A DNA stretch of 64,000 bases from JACNKJ01 sp964344565 (lineage in GTDB: Bacteria; Krumholzibacteriota; Krumholzibacteriia; JACNKJ01), in the NCBI GenBank assembly GCA_964344565.1, contig CAYFNT010000010.1, positions 33,719 to 97,718 on the forward strand, read 5' to 3'. Positions 8,752-17,400 of this stretch are shown piece after piece; within the stretch, counting starts at the first letter, position 1; the number at the start of each line of letters is the position of its first letter. The translations under genes and the position numbers were made by a program. The notes beneath the pieces were generated by a model. The model ran no database searches. It saw nothing but the letters and a program-made list of their open reading frames with translations, and was not told the origin of the DNA.

Positions 8752-9701
8752 TCGTCACTCCTCTTGCGGGTGCTGGAAACTTTGCGCAGCAGGGCCAGGA
8801 AGAATCCCTCGAACACTCCGTCGGGCAACACGCGGCACGCGGCGGCGATCTCGGGGGAATAGGTTCTCTTCTCCCACTGGGCCAGTCCACTTTGCACGTT
8901 TTCCAGCGGCAGGTCCAGTGGCAGGATCTCCAGGGCCCCCTCGAACTTCGACAGCAGCTTGTCCAGAACGCCTTCGTTCTCTTCCGGCGCGAAGGTGCAG
9001 GTGGAATAGGCCAGTATGCCGCCGGGCTTGAGCATGTGCAAGGCCGACTGGGCCAGGCGCAGCTGCACGCGGCGCATCTCGCGGATCTTGCGGGGGCTCC
9101 AGTAGGCGTAGCTCTTGGGATCGTCCTCGCGGAAGCGGCCCTCGCTGGAACAGGGGGCGTCCAGGAGCACCTTGTCGAAACTCTCCTCGCGACCTCGCCA
9201 GAAACCCGTGCCGTCGGCCAGGCGCGTCTCAACTTCGAGAGCGCCCTGGCTCTTCAGGTTGGCCTTGAGCTTGAAGAAGCGGCCGCGGTTCTTCTCCACG
9301 GCGGTCAGGCGGGCGCCCGTTGCGGCGAGTTGCAGAGTCTTGCTGCCCGGAGCCGCGGCGAGATCGAGGACCTCTTCCCCCGGCCGAGCATCGAGAAAAA
9401 GCGGCGGCAGCATGCTCGAGGGATTCTGGATCCAGAGGCGTCCCTCGTGCCAGGCCGGATGCTCGGTCAACGCGCGTCGCTGTTCGGAAGGAACGGAGTA
9501 TGTTCCAGGCGGGAAATCCAGTGGCGCCAGTTCGAAACCCGAATCGGCCAGCTCCCTCTGGAGAGAATCGGCGTCGGACTTCAGCCCGTTGACCCGGAAT
9601 ATCGTGGGCGCCTCGGTGCCCATGGCTCGAAGGGCCGCGGGCAATGCAGTCGCAGGAAGGATGCGCTCGAGTCTCTCGAGAAAAACTTCGGGCAGGCTCA
9701 T
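8748..9701 (-). CDS. RsmB/RsmF-type rRNA cytosine-C5 methyltransferase
   Basis: 317-residue SAM-dependent RNA m5C methyltransferase of the NOL1/NOP2/Sun family. The SAM site is VLDLAAAPGSKTLQLAA; the two family cysteines sit in DAPCSSEGRF (motif IV, catalytic release) and YSTCTFAPEENEG (motif VI, nucleophile). It lacks the long C-terminal PUA-like extension of E. coli RsmF and the NusB-like N-terminus of RsmB, so the exact target cytosine is open. Upstream, TAGGAT ends 6 bases before the ATG, which suggests a leaderless mRNA. Divergent from alkD with only 45 bases between starts. Confidence 0.9.
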   Translation of the reverse strand: MSLPEVFLERLERILPATALPAALRAMGTEAPTIFRVNGLKSDADSLQRELADSGFELAPLDFPPGTYSVPSEQRRALTEHPAWHEGRLWIQNPSSMLPPLFLDARPGEEVLDLAAAPGSKTLQLAATGARLTAVEKNRGRFFKLKANLKSQGALEVETRLADGTGFWRGREESFDKVLLDAPCSSEGRFREDDPKSYAYWSPRKIREMRRVQLRLAQSALHMLKPGGILAYSTCTFAPEENEGVLDKLLSKFEGALEILPLDLPLENVQSGLAQWEKRTYSPEIAAACRVLPDGVFEGFFLALLRKVSSTRKRSDE

Positions 9702-9746
9702 GAACTCATCCTAGCACGAAGGCGGGAGCCGGGATAGAATCCAGGC

Positions 9747-10439
9747 ATGAAAGCGCTGCTGGAATTCGTCCAAACCGAACTCGCCGCCCTGGCCGATCCG
9801 ACGAAGGCCGGCCCCATGGCCGCCTACATGAAGACCGACATGCCCTTCTACGGCGTGCAGAAGCCCGCACGGGCGAAGCTCGAAAAACGCCTGCTTCGCG
9901 ATTTCCGCGCGGAGAACCGGCGCGACTACGAGGGCGCGGTCCTTTCTCTATGGAAGCTTCCCCACCGGGAAGAGAAGTACCTGGCCATTCACTTCGCGGC
10001 GGGGCATCCCGAGTTCATCGACGCGAACTCCATGAAGCTCTACGAGCGTCTCGTTCGGGAAGGCGCCTGGTGGGATTTCGTGGACGGCATCGCCACCGCC
10101 CTGGTCGGCGTCGCCCTGCGGGGGCAGCCCGAAAAACTCTGGCCCCTTATGGACGCCTGGATCGAGGACGAGGATTTCTGGATTCGCCGCACGGCGATCC
10201 TCTGCCAGCTCGGCTGGAAGAGCGACACCGATCATCGCCGCCTCTTCGACTACTGCCTGCGCTGGGCCGACGAGAAGGAGTTCTTCATCCGCAAGGCCAT
10301 CGGCTGGGCGCTGCGCGACTACTCCTACGCCGAACCCGAGCGCGTGAAGACCTTCCTTCTGAAACATCGCGGCCGGCTTTCCGGTCTCAGCTTCCGGGAG
10401 GGCGCCAAAGCGCTCAAGCGCAAGGGCCTGCTCGACTAG
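9747..10439 (+). CDS. alkD: DNA alkylation repair glycosylase, AlkD family
   Basis: 230-residue HEAT-repeat protein of the AlkD/AlkC superfamily that excises 3-methyl- and 7-methylpurines. Recognisable family blocks: the N-terminal KTDMPFYGVQKPAR, WWDFVDGIATALVG, FWIRRTAILCQLGWK and FFIRKAIGWALRDYSYAEPE. No signal peptide; cytosolic. TAGAAT (9735-9740) lies only 6 bases before ATG 9747 and no ribosome-binding site fits between, so translation probably starts on a leaderless transcript. The stop overlaps the convergent DUF1028 gene within a shared CTAG. Confidence 0.9.
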   Translation: MKALLEFVQTELAALADPTKAGPMAAYMKTDMPFYGVQKPARAKLEKRLLRDFRAENRRDYEGAVLSLWKLPHREEKYLAIHFAAGHPEFIDANSMKLYERLVREGAWWDFVDGIATALVGVALRGQPEKLWPLMDAWIEDEDFWIRRTAILCQLGWKSDTDHRRLFDYCLRWADEKEFFIRKAIGWALRDYSYAEPERVKTFLLKHRGRLSGLSFREGAKALKRKGLLD

Positions 10440-11407
10440 TCCCTGGGCGCGGTGATTTCCAGGAACTGTGCATCCTCCCACAGGGGCTGCAGGTCCGTAT
10501 CCGTGCGAGCGCGTTCGCCGAGGGACGGGTCTCGCTCCACCGCCTCGGCCAGACGGAAAAGGGCCTTGCGGTAGAGCTCCGCCTTGGAGAAGAAACAGGC
10601 CAGGTGGAAGTAGGGCTCTCCCTTGTCCGGGTTGAGCTTCACGGCCCGCTCGCCCAGATGGATGGCCTCGGTATAGAGCCCCTTCTCGGCCAGGGTATAG
10701 CCTTCGAGAATCAGGGCCCATTCCTGCCACATGTCGAAGATGCGCCGCAGTTCGGCGATGGGGTCAGCATGGTCGTCCACGCGAAGGTCGCAGTAGCGGT
10801 CGTTGAAGCCAGCATAGCCGCCGTCTTCTCGCACGATGAACATGGCCGCCGACTGCATGCCCCGGGAATCGCCGCCCGCCGCCTGTCCGGCTTCGAGGGC
10901 TCGCATGAGGCGCTCGCCGAGGATCTCGCCCTCGGCCGCCTCGAAGGCCGAGGCCATGTCGGCCACCACCGCCTCGCCCGCGAGGATGTTCCCCTGGGCC
11001 GTGTAGTTCGCGCCGCTCTTGTGCCCTGCCCAGACCATGCACTCGGCGCCGGTGTGAGCGGCCGCGCGGCCTTTGGCGTCGACGATGCCCACCTGCCGCT
11101 GCTCGCGCCCGTCGTCGGCGGACAGCAGCGCGGCGAGCGCCTCTTCGGGAGCGAGCCCGGCTCCTAGGAGATCGAGTCCTTCCGGCCCGAAGGTCGTGTT
11201 GGCGAAGGCCTGTGTGGCGATGGCCCCCACTCCGGCCTCGGCCCAGGGGACCACGGCGCCCACGCCGAAGAACTTGGACTGCACCGCGATGCCGAGATCG
11301 CCGGTGTCCGGATCGAATCCCACGATGGAAAAAGTGGCCACGGGTTGGGCGGCCTGGGCGTTGGATACCGCGACGAAGAACAGAAGGGCGACGAGGAATC
11401 GTTTCAT
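10436..11407 (-). CDS. Exported DUF1028 (Ntn-hydrolase-like) protein with C-terminal TPR
   Basis: 323-residue protein. ATG 11407 is chosen because AAGGAGG lies just upstream and the sequence begins with a clear signal peptide (MKRFLVALLFFVAVSNAQA). Residues about 20-225 match DUF1028: after the signal, ATFSIVGFDPDTGDLGIAVQ, then GVGAIATQAFANTTFG and GNILAGEAVVADMASAFE. The family has an Ntn-hydrolase-like fold of unknown activity. Residues 240-310 form one or two tetratricopeptide repeats (YTEAIHLGERAVKLNPDKGEPYF, split here as separate segments), a combination that also occurs in other DUF1028 proteins. Convergent with alkD. Confidence 0.85.
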   Translation of the reverse strand: MKRFLVALLFFVAVSNAQAAQPVATFSIVGFDPDTGDLGIAVQSKFFGVGAVVPWAEAGVGAIATQAFANTTFGPEGLDLLGAGLAPEEALAALLSADDGREQRQVGIVDAKGRAAAHTGAECMVWAGHKSGANYTAQGNILAGEAVVADMASAFEAAEGEILGERLMRALEAGQAAGGDSRGMQSAAMFIVREDGGYAGFNDRYCDLRVDDHADPIAELRRIFDMWQEWALILEGYTLAEKGLYTEAIHLGERAVKLNPDKGEPYFHLACFFSKAELYRKALFRLAEAVERDPSLGERARTDTDLQPLWEDAQFLEITAPRD

Positions 11408-11468
11408 GGGAGCCTCCTTGGCTGGAGCCAGTCTACACGGCAGGTCGCTCTTCGCCAATCCCCCCGCC

Positions 11469-11497
11469 TTGACCCGCCCGGCGCCTTGGCCTAGGCT
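11469..11497 (+). promoter_or_regulatory. Promoter of the cysteine desulfurase gene
   Basis: TTGACC (11469-11474), a 17-base spacer, and TAGGCT (11492-11497). The ATG follows 7 bases later, so the transcript would be leaderless. The -10 form TAGxxT recurs before other genes in the window. Confidence 0.65.
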
Positions 11498-11504
11498 GCC
11501 CGCC

Positions 11505-12632
11505 ATGAAACCCATCTATCTCGATTACAACGCGACCACGCCGGTGGATCCTCGGGTGGCCGAAGCCATGCTGCCCTACCTCACCGAGCGCTTCGGAAAC
11601 CCATCCAGCTCGCACGCTTACGGACGCGAAACCCGCGCGGCCGTGGACAGGGCCCGCCGCCAGGTGGCCGATCTTCTCGGCGCCGCTCCGGCGGAAATCC
11701 TTTTCACCAGCGGCGGATCGGAGTCGAACAATCTCGCCATCAAGGGCGCGGCGGAAGCCCGCGAAAGCGAGGGGAGGCACATCCTGACCTCGTCGGTGGA
11801 GCATCCCGCGGTGACCGAGGTCTGCGCGAATCTCGAATCCCGCGGCTGGCGTGTGGACTATCTGCCGGTGGATTCCACGGGATGGCTGGATCCGGCCACG
11901 GTGGAGAAAGCGCTCAGGAGCGAGACCGTGCTGGTCACCGTGATGCACGCCAACAACGAGGTGGGCACCGTGGAACCCATCGTCGACATCGCGAAGCTGG
12001 CCCATGCCCGCGGCGCGCTCCTGCACTGTGACGCGGCCCAATCCATCGGCAAGATCTCCGTGCGGGTGGACGATCTCGGCGTCGACCTGCTCTCGGTGGC
12101 CGGCCACAAGCTCTATGCGCCCAAGGGCGTGGGTGCGCTCTATATTCGGAAGGGCGTGAAGCTGGCCAAGCAGACCCACGGCGCGGACCACGAGGGCAAC
12201 CTGCGCGCGGGAACCGAAAACGTGCTCGAGATCGCCGGGCTCGGCGAGGCCTGCGCCATCGCCGCGGGCGCAATCTCGGAAACGCCGGCAAAACTCGCCG
12301 CCCTGCGCGACCGGCTCGAAGGCGGCCTCCGCTCGAAGTTCCCCGGCCTCGTCGTCAACGGCAAGCTCGACGCACGCCTGCCGAACACGGCCAGCGTGTC
12401 CTTCCCCGGCCTTGAAGCCTCGACGCTGCTGGCCGGACTGGAAGGCGTGGCCGCCTCGGCGGGCGCGGCCTGTCACGCCGACGGCGTCTCCGTGTCGGCC
12501 GTTCTCGCGGCCATGAAGGTGCCGCTGGATGTGGCCAAGGGAACCCTGCGCCTCTCGGTGGGCCGCTTCAGCACCGAGGATGAAATCGATCGCGCGGTCG
12601 AGCTGATCGTTCAAGCTCTGCAATCCACCTAG
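11505..12632 (+). CDS. Cysteine desulfurase / selenocysteine lyase-like PLP enzyme
   Basis: 375-residue class V aminotransferase (NifS/IscS/SCLY group) that removes sulfur, or selenium, from cysteine or selenocysteine with PLP. ATG 11505 gives the family start KPIYLDYNATTPVDP. Landmarks: FTSGGSESNNLAIKG, HANNEVGTVEP, HCDAAQSIGK (PLP-binding Asp) and SVAGHKLYAPKG (Schiff-base Lys). The active-site loop reads ASAGAACHADGVSVSAVL rather than the usual GSACxSG; a Cys-His pair here, followed by VPLDVAKGTLRLSVGR, is closer to what I recall of animal selenocysteine lyase. No iscU or sufBCD neighbour is present, so its sulfur acceptor is unknown. Confidence 0.88.
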   Translation: MKPIYLDYNATTPVDPRVAEAMLPYLTERFGNPSSSHAYGRETRAAVDRARRQVADLLGAAPAEILFTSGGSESNNLAIKGAAEARESEGRHILTSSVEHPAVTEVCANLESRGWRVDYLPVDSTGWLDPATVEKALRSETVLVTVMHANNEVGTVEPIVDIAKLAHARGALLHCDAAQSIGKISVRVDDLGVDLLSVAGHKLYAPKGVGALYIRKGVKLAKQTHGADHEGNLRAGTENVLEIAGLGEACAIAAGAISETPAKLAALRDRLEGGLRSKFPGLVVNGKLDARLPNTASVSFPGLEASTLLAGLEGVAASAGAACHADGVSVSAVLAAMKVPLDVAKGTLRLSVGRFSTEDEIDRAVELIVQALQST

Positions 12633-12633
12633 A

Positions 12634-12663
12634 AGACCCTCCCCCGATGTCAGGGGAGGGTCT
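12634..12663 (+). terminator. Hairpin after the cysteine desulfurase gene
   Basis: Inverted repeat AGACCCTCCCC / GGGGAGGGTCT with a short loop directly after the stop codon. It lacks a U-tract on the + strand, but its place between convergent genes suggests termination or mRNA 3'-end protection. Confidence 0.6.
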
Positions 12664-12695
12664 GGCCGGCAGCGCGTAGCGGGCAGCGGGCCGCC

Positions 12696-14246
12696 CTAGT
12701 GCCACACGATGGTGGTTTCGTAGTCCTGATAGAAGTCGGCGGGCTCCGGCGGCCCTTCAGTGGGCGGATTCGAATTCCAGGTGTTGTACATGGCGTAGAT
12801 CGTACCCTCTTCGTTGCGGACGGAGAGACCGTAGCTCGTGTTGTTCTGGATCACGTTGCCGCCTAGGCTTCCACGCGCGCCGCCGCCGAGATCCGGGTTC
12901 GTCACGGGCGGCGGTTCCCCCGATCCACTATATGCGGTGATTCCCGTATTGTTGTCCGTGATGGTGCATCCTTCGATCAGGGGATCGGAGTTCGTGTTGG
13001 CGAAAACACCCTGCCACCATCCGGACACCGTGCAGTTCCGCAGGATCGCGTGGGAGTCGTCGATGAGCTCGAAGCCGCGATCCTCGCCGGGATGGCTGGT
13101 GTTCACGATCTCGCAGTCCTCGACCAGCGGATAGGCTCCCACTCCGCCGATGCGGATAGCCGAGTACCTGAAGGTGTCGTTGATCTTGACGTTCCTGATC
13201 GTCGCGGTCGTGCCGCAGAAGATGCCGATGGACGACAACTCGCCCCCCGATGCGACACCCGCGTTTCCCAAGGTGATGTTCTCCACCGTGGATTCGTACC
13301 AGAGGTCCATGGTGAAGTACATGTCCTCCCCGCCGTAGAGGATGACCTCGTCGCGGCCCGAACCGCGAAGCGTCACTCCCAACGGAATCGTGAAGACATC
13401 GCCCTCTCCCAGATCGCCGTCGTAGGTTCCGGGCGCCACCAGAACCACATCCCCTTCATTGGCCTCACCGAGAGCGTAGGTGATGGTGCGGAAGGGATAC
13501 TCCCAGGTTCCGCCCCCGTTCACGTCGACGCCGGTCGACGCATTCACGTACTTGATCGTGAACTGCACGTCGACCATGCCCGTATCGAAGATCTGCTCGT
13601 CGCCGCGGTAGATGGCCTTGATCTCCACGCTTCCGCCCGCGGGCACCGCGCTCGGAGCCGTGTAGATCGCGGGGTTCGTCTGGGTGATGGTTCCCGTCAT
13701 GGAGTGGCCGCCCAATTCGTCGTTCACGTACCAATCGAAGTGGTCGTCCTCGCGTCCGGGCCAGGAGAGTTCGGCCGTGATCGTGATCTGCTCGGAAACC
13801 TCGCATTCCTGGGCACTGAACTCCAACTCCACCGTGTTCGGCGAGATGATGCCGAGGGTCGCGCTGTCTTCCCACTCGTTCGAGTCGTCGGTCACGGCCT
13901 TGATCTCCACCTCGTCCCCCACGGGGGCGATCAGGGGCGCCGTGTAGACGGCTGGGTTTTCCTGGGTGATGGTTCCCAGCTCGGTCGAGCCTCCGAGCTC
14001 GTCATTCACGTACCAGAGGCAGTCCGGCTCTTCCGATCTGCCGTCCAGCAGGTAGATGAAACTCGCCGTCGCCTCCACGGTCTGTCCGCTGTTCACCTCC
14101 TCGGCATCCAACTGGATCATGATCGCCGAAGGCGTCGTAATGTCTCCGTCATCGCTTCCGCCACATCCGATGAAAGACACGAGGACCGCCAGCAGGATTC
14201 CGCCGGCAATCAGTCTGCTCATCGAATATCCACTTCCTGCCTTCAC
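12696..14246 (-). CDS. Lipoprotein with two Ig-like repeats and a DUF1565-type parallel beta-helix
   Basis: 516-residue surface lipoprotein. GTG 14246 is preferred because AAGGAGG ends 6 bases before it and a signal peptide follows; the lipobox is VSFIGC, about residue 25. Two tandem Ig-like domains share the unit WYVNDELGGxxxxGTITQxNPAxYTAP (split: WYVNDELGG and NPAxYTAP), about residues 40-215. Then YVNASTGVDVNGGGTWEYPF opens a DUF1565 region that leads into a right-handed parallel beta-helix (LIEGCTITDNNTGI and similar rungs), a fold used for carbohydrate binding or cleavage. No catalytic residues can be assigned. There is no FlgD-type sorting tail, unlike its secreted neighbours. Confidence 0.8.
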   Translation of the reverse strand: MKAGSGYSMSRLIAGGILLAVLVSFIGCGGSDDGDITTPSAIMIQLDAEEVNSGQTVEATASFIYLLDGRSEEPDCLWYVNDELGGSTELGTITQENPAVYTAPLIAPVGDEVEIKAVTDDSNEWEDSATLGIISPNTVELEFSAQECEVSEQITITAELSWPGREDDHFDWYVNDELGGHSMTGTITQTNPAIYTAPSAVPAGGSVEIKAIYRGDEQIFDTGMVDVQFTIKYVNASTGVDVNGGGTWEYPFRTITYALGEANEGDVVLVAPGTYDGDLGEGDVFTIPLGVTLRGSGRDEVILYGGEDMYFTMDLWYESTVENITLGNAGVASGGELSSIGIFCGTTATIRNVKINDTFRYSAIRIGGVGAYPLVEDCEIVNTSHPGEDRGFELIDDSHAILRNCTVSGWWQGVFANTNSDPLIEGCTITDNNTGITAYSGSGEPPPVTNPDLGGGARGSLGGNVIQNNTSYGLSVRNEEGTIYAMYNTWNSNPPTEGPPEPADFYQDYETTIVWH

Positions 14247-14384
14247 AGCAAACCTCCTTGTTCGATGTCGAGAGAGCGTCATGCATTCAATCCCAGATCC
14301 CGGTTGCACTCCGATCTGCTGGGCGAGCCTAGCGGATCCTCGAATCGAGTTAAAGATGAAGTCGAACAACTTGCATCAATAGAG

Positions 14385-14455
14385 AACGGGGAGGGAAAGG
14401 TCCCTCCCCGTTCATTCTGCGAAACTCTAGCGAGAGGAAGGAGATCTCCCTCCCC
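14385..14455 (-). terminator. Double hairpin after the first C25 protease gene (copy 1)
   Basis: Two consecutive inverted repeats: GGAAGGAGATCTCCCTCC region (about 14434-14455) next to the stop codon, then AACGGGGAGGG/CCCTCCCCGTT (14385-14412). They are separated by a linker (CTAGAGTTTCGCA on the minus strand). The same two-hairpin layout with a near-identical linker lies after the second C25 gene at 19048-19120. Confidence 0.65.
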
Positions 14456-14461
14456 CAGTCA

Positions 14462-17400
14462 TTACTTGAGCATCAGCATCTTCCGCGTCAGCACCTGACC
14501 GTCCGAAGCGATGCGGCTGAAGTAGATTCCGCTCGATACCGGACGGCCGGCCTCGTCGGTACCCAGCCATTCCAGTTCGTGATAGCCGGCGTCCATGTGT
14601 CCGCTGGCCAGGGTCGTCACCCGGCGTCCCTTCACGTCGTAGACGGCCAGATCCACCTCGCCGCCGGCCGGCAGGGCGAAGCGGATGGTCGTCTTGGGAT
14701 TGAAGGGATTGGGGAAGTTGCGGCCCAGCTCCACGCGGGCGGGCAGAACCTCGTCGCCCAGGTCGGTGGCCAGGGGCACGAAGGCGCTCAACAGCACGTC
14801 GTCCACCGCCGCCTCCACCAGGGAGCCGCCGGAGCCTTCGTCCGCCGCCACGAAACGCACCTGGACCATGTCGGTGAACTCGACGTAGTCCCCCAGCTGG
14901 AAGCTGTGGAATGTCCATGAGGCGTCGGAGGCCTGGGTGTTTTCGAGACTCACCCAGTTGCTTCCGTCGTTCGTGACGTCGACCTTCCACCAATCCTCAT
15001 TGGGATTGTTGCCCCGGTCGTTGGTGTACCAACGCCAGTAGCTGAACTCGGCGCTGGTCGCTCCCTGAAGCGCGAAGACCGGGCTGAGCAGGGTGGTCAC
15101 GCCGCCGTCCACGTCGTTCTCGCCCGCAGAGCCGCCTTCGGAACCCTGTCCTGTCACGAAGCACATCACTCCGGGAGCGGGAGTGTGGTCATCCTCGGGT
15201 TGGATGGGATAGCCGTCGTACTCGGTGCCGAAGGGATCCACGCGGGTCCAGATTCCCGTGCCCGCGTTATCGCCTGGCACGCCGACCGTCCAGCCCCGAT
15301 CGACCTCGAAGTCGTCGAACCAGCCGCCCACGGGCAGCTCGAAGGACAGATCGGCCGCGAAGGCGCCGTTGCTCACGTTGAAGACGAATTCGATGGTCCA
15401 GGGCTCGGGACATCCGGGCAGGATCTCCACCACGAAGTCCGTCATGATCCCCTCGCCGCCCACCGGAACCACCGGGCAGGCGCCGCCGCCGTCGATGATG
15501 TTCACGTTGAAGTCGTAGCTGCCGATGACGCCCACCAGATCCTCGGCGTCGGAGTGGCCCGAATTGGCCATATGGACGCGCAGGGTCACCGTCTCGCCGG
15601 CGTCGGCGTTGCCGCTACCGTCGCCGTAGGGAAGGTCGATCACCGTGAGACCGGCGGTGGAAAGCACCGGAGCCTGGGCGGTCAGGTAGAAGGTGGCCTC
15701 CCAGCTGCCCTCGTTGGCCACCATGTCGATGGTGAACTGGATCACGCGCTCGTCGGGCACGTCACCCGCGACCTCCACCACGAAGGGGAAGAGGCAGGTG
15801 CCCAGTTCGCCGGCGGGAATGTCCGGATAGTCCTGCACGGCCTCGACGATGGTCACGTAGGGATCGGTGCAGCTCAGGGTTCCGACCACGCCCGTGGTGG
15901 GATCCACGCCGACGTTCTCGAGGCAGATGTCCAGATCGACCGTCTCGGCCTCGTCCAGCATGCCGTCGTTGTCGCCGTCCTCATCGAAGATCAGGGAATG
16001 CTCGAAGACCAGATACGGGCCTTCCGGCGGCAGGATCGGCACCATGCCCGAGTACTCGAAGAAGTCGTGGGCGATGACCTTCACGTTGAGATCGGCTGGA
16101 GCCGTGGCGCCCGGTTCCAGCACCGCCACGCCGAATCCGTTGGTGTAGGCGGTGTCGTAGACCGAGTAGTCGTCGGTGTAGATGCAGACGCGCGCGCCGA
16201 CGATGGGCGCAGCGCCGTCCATGACCGTCACTTCCATCTCGGGCTGGCCGATGAACACGACGCCGGGCAGGGTGACCTGCAGGTTGCCGGGCTCGTCGGT
16301 CCAGAGCTGCATGGACGGATCGCCGAAGAGGTTCAGTTCGTAGAAGCACCAGCGATTGGCGCCGTAGTCGAGGTTCCAGATCACGTCTTCCTTGGAGTCG
16401 TTGTTCATCTCGGCCAGGGGATAGATCTCCTCGGCGAACATGGCGTCGTAGAACTCCCGGTCGAAGTACTGGGAGGAGCCGTTGGTGCTTTCATGCATAC
16501 CCCAGCCGTAGCGGGAGTTGGTGACGAGGGCGACCGCACCGTGCTCGTCGTTGTTCAGGTTCTCGCTGATGGAGTCGTAGTCGAAGCCGCCGCACATGCA
16601 GCCCTGACTGTAGATGAAGTTGTAGCTGTGGTTGATTCCGTCGTTGGTGAACTGCGGAATGCTGCTGTTGTAGAACTTCATCATGTAGGTGTAGTCGCAG
16701 TGGCCCAGATGATTGATGATGTTCAGGCCGTTGTTCATCATGTTGATGAGGGTGCTGGCGCTCCAGGTTCCCTCGCGGTCGTAGAGCGTGTCCACGTTCA
16801 TGTGGTCGGGGAATCCCACCGTGGTGTAGCCGTGGTTGCTCGAACCGTAGAGGATCTCGTCCTTGTAGTCGCCGCCCCAGGTGGGCTCGCTCCAGAGCAG
16901 CTCGGCGCACATGAGCGCTTCGTCGCACTCGTCGGCGACGGGAGCGATCTGGTAGCGCATCTGCTTGGTGATCCAGTTCTGGATCTCGGTCGGAGAACTG
17001 ACCGCCGCGCGGCCCACGCCCAGCTCGTGATAGAGGTCGGCCTCGCCGACCTCGCCCCAGTATCCGTCGCCGTCGTCGTTCCATGTTCCGTCCAGACAGG
17101 CGTAGTAGAGGTCGCTGGGCAGATTGGTCTCGGTGGTTCCGTAGGCGTAGGCGTACATGCCACGATGTGGAATGCCGTCGCTGGGACCGCTGTCGCCCAC
17201 CAGCAGCACGTATTCCGTGTCCCAGGTGGCGTAGGCGTCGATGATGAAGTTGCGGATGCGCGTCTGCTCATCGCTGCCGGTGTACTCCGAGTTGATCCAG
17301 TCCTTCAGGAAGACGCCCGCCTTCAGGCCGCGCTCGGTCTGGAAGGTGACGAAGTCGCCCAGGTAGGGCGCGTAGGCATCGGAGGTCACGATGACGTACT

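Noticed and set aside
11073..11504. In-frame N-terminal extension of the cysteine desulfurase
   Set aside because: Antisense of the DUF1028 gene; the family start MKPIYLDYNAT is at 11505.
13050..14498. Plus-strand open frame opposite the beta-helix lipoprotein
   Set aside because: Antisense shadow; the minus strand has signal peptide, lipobox and repeats.
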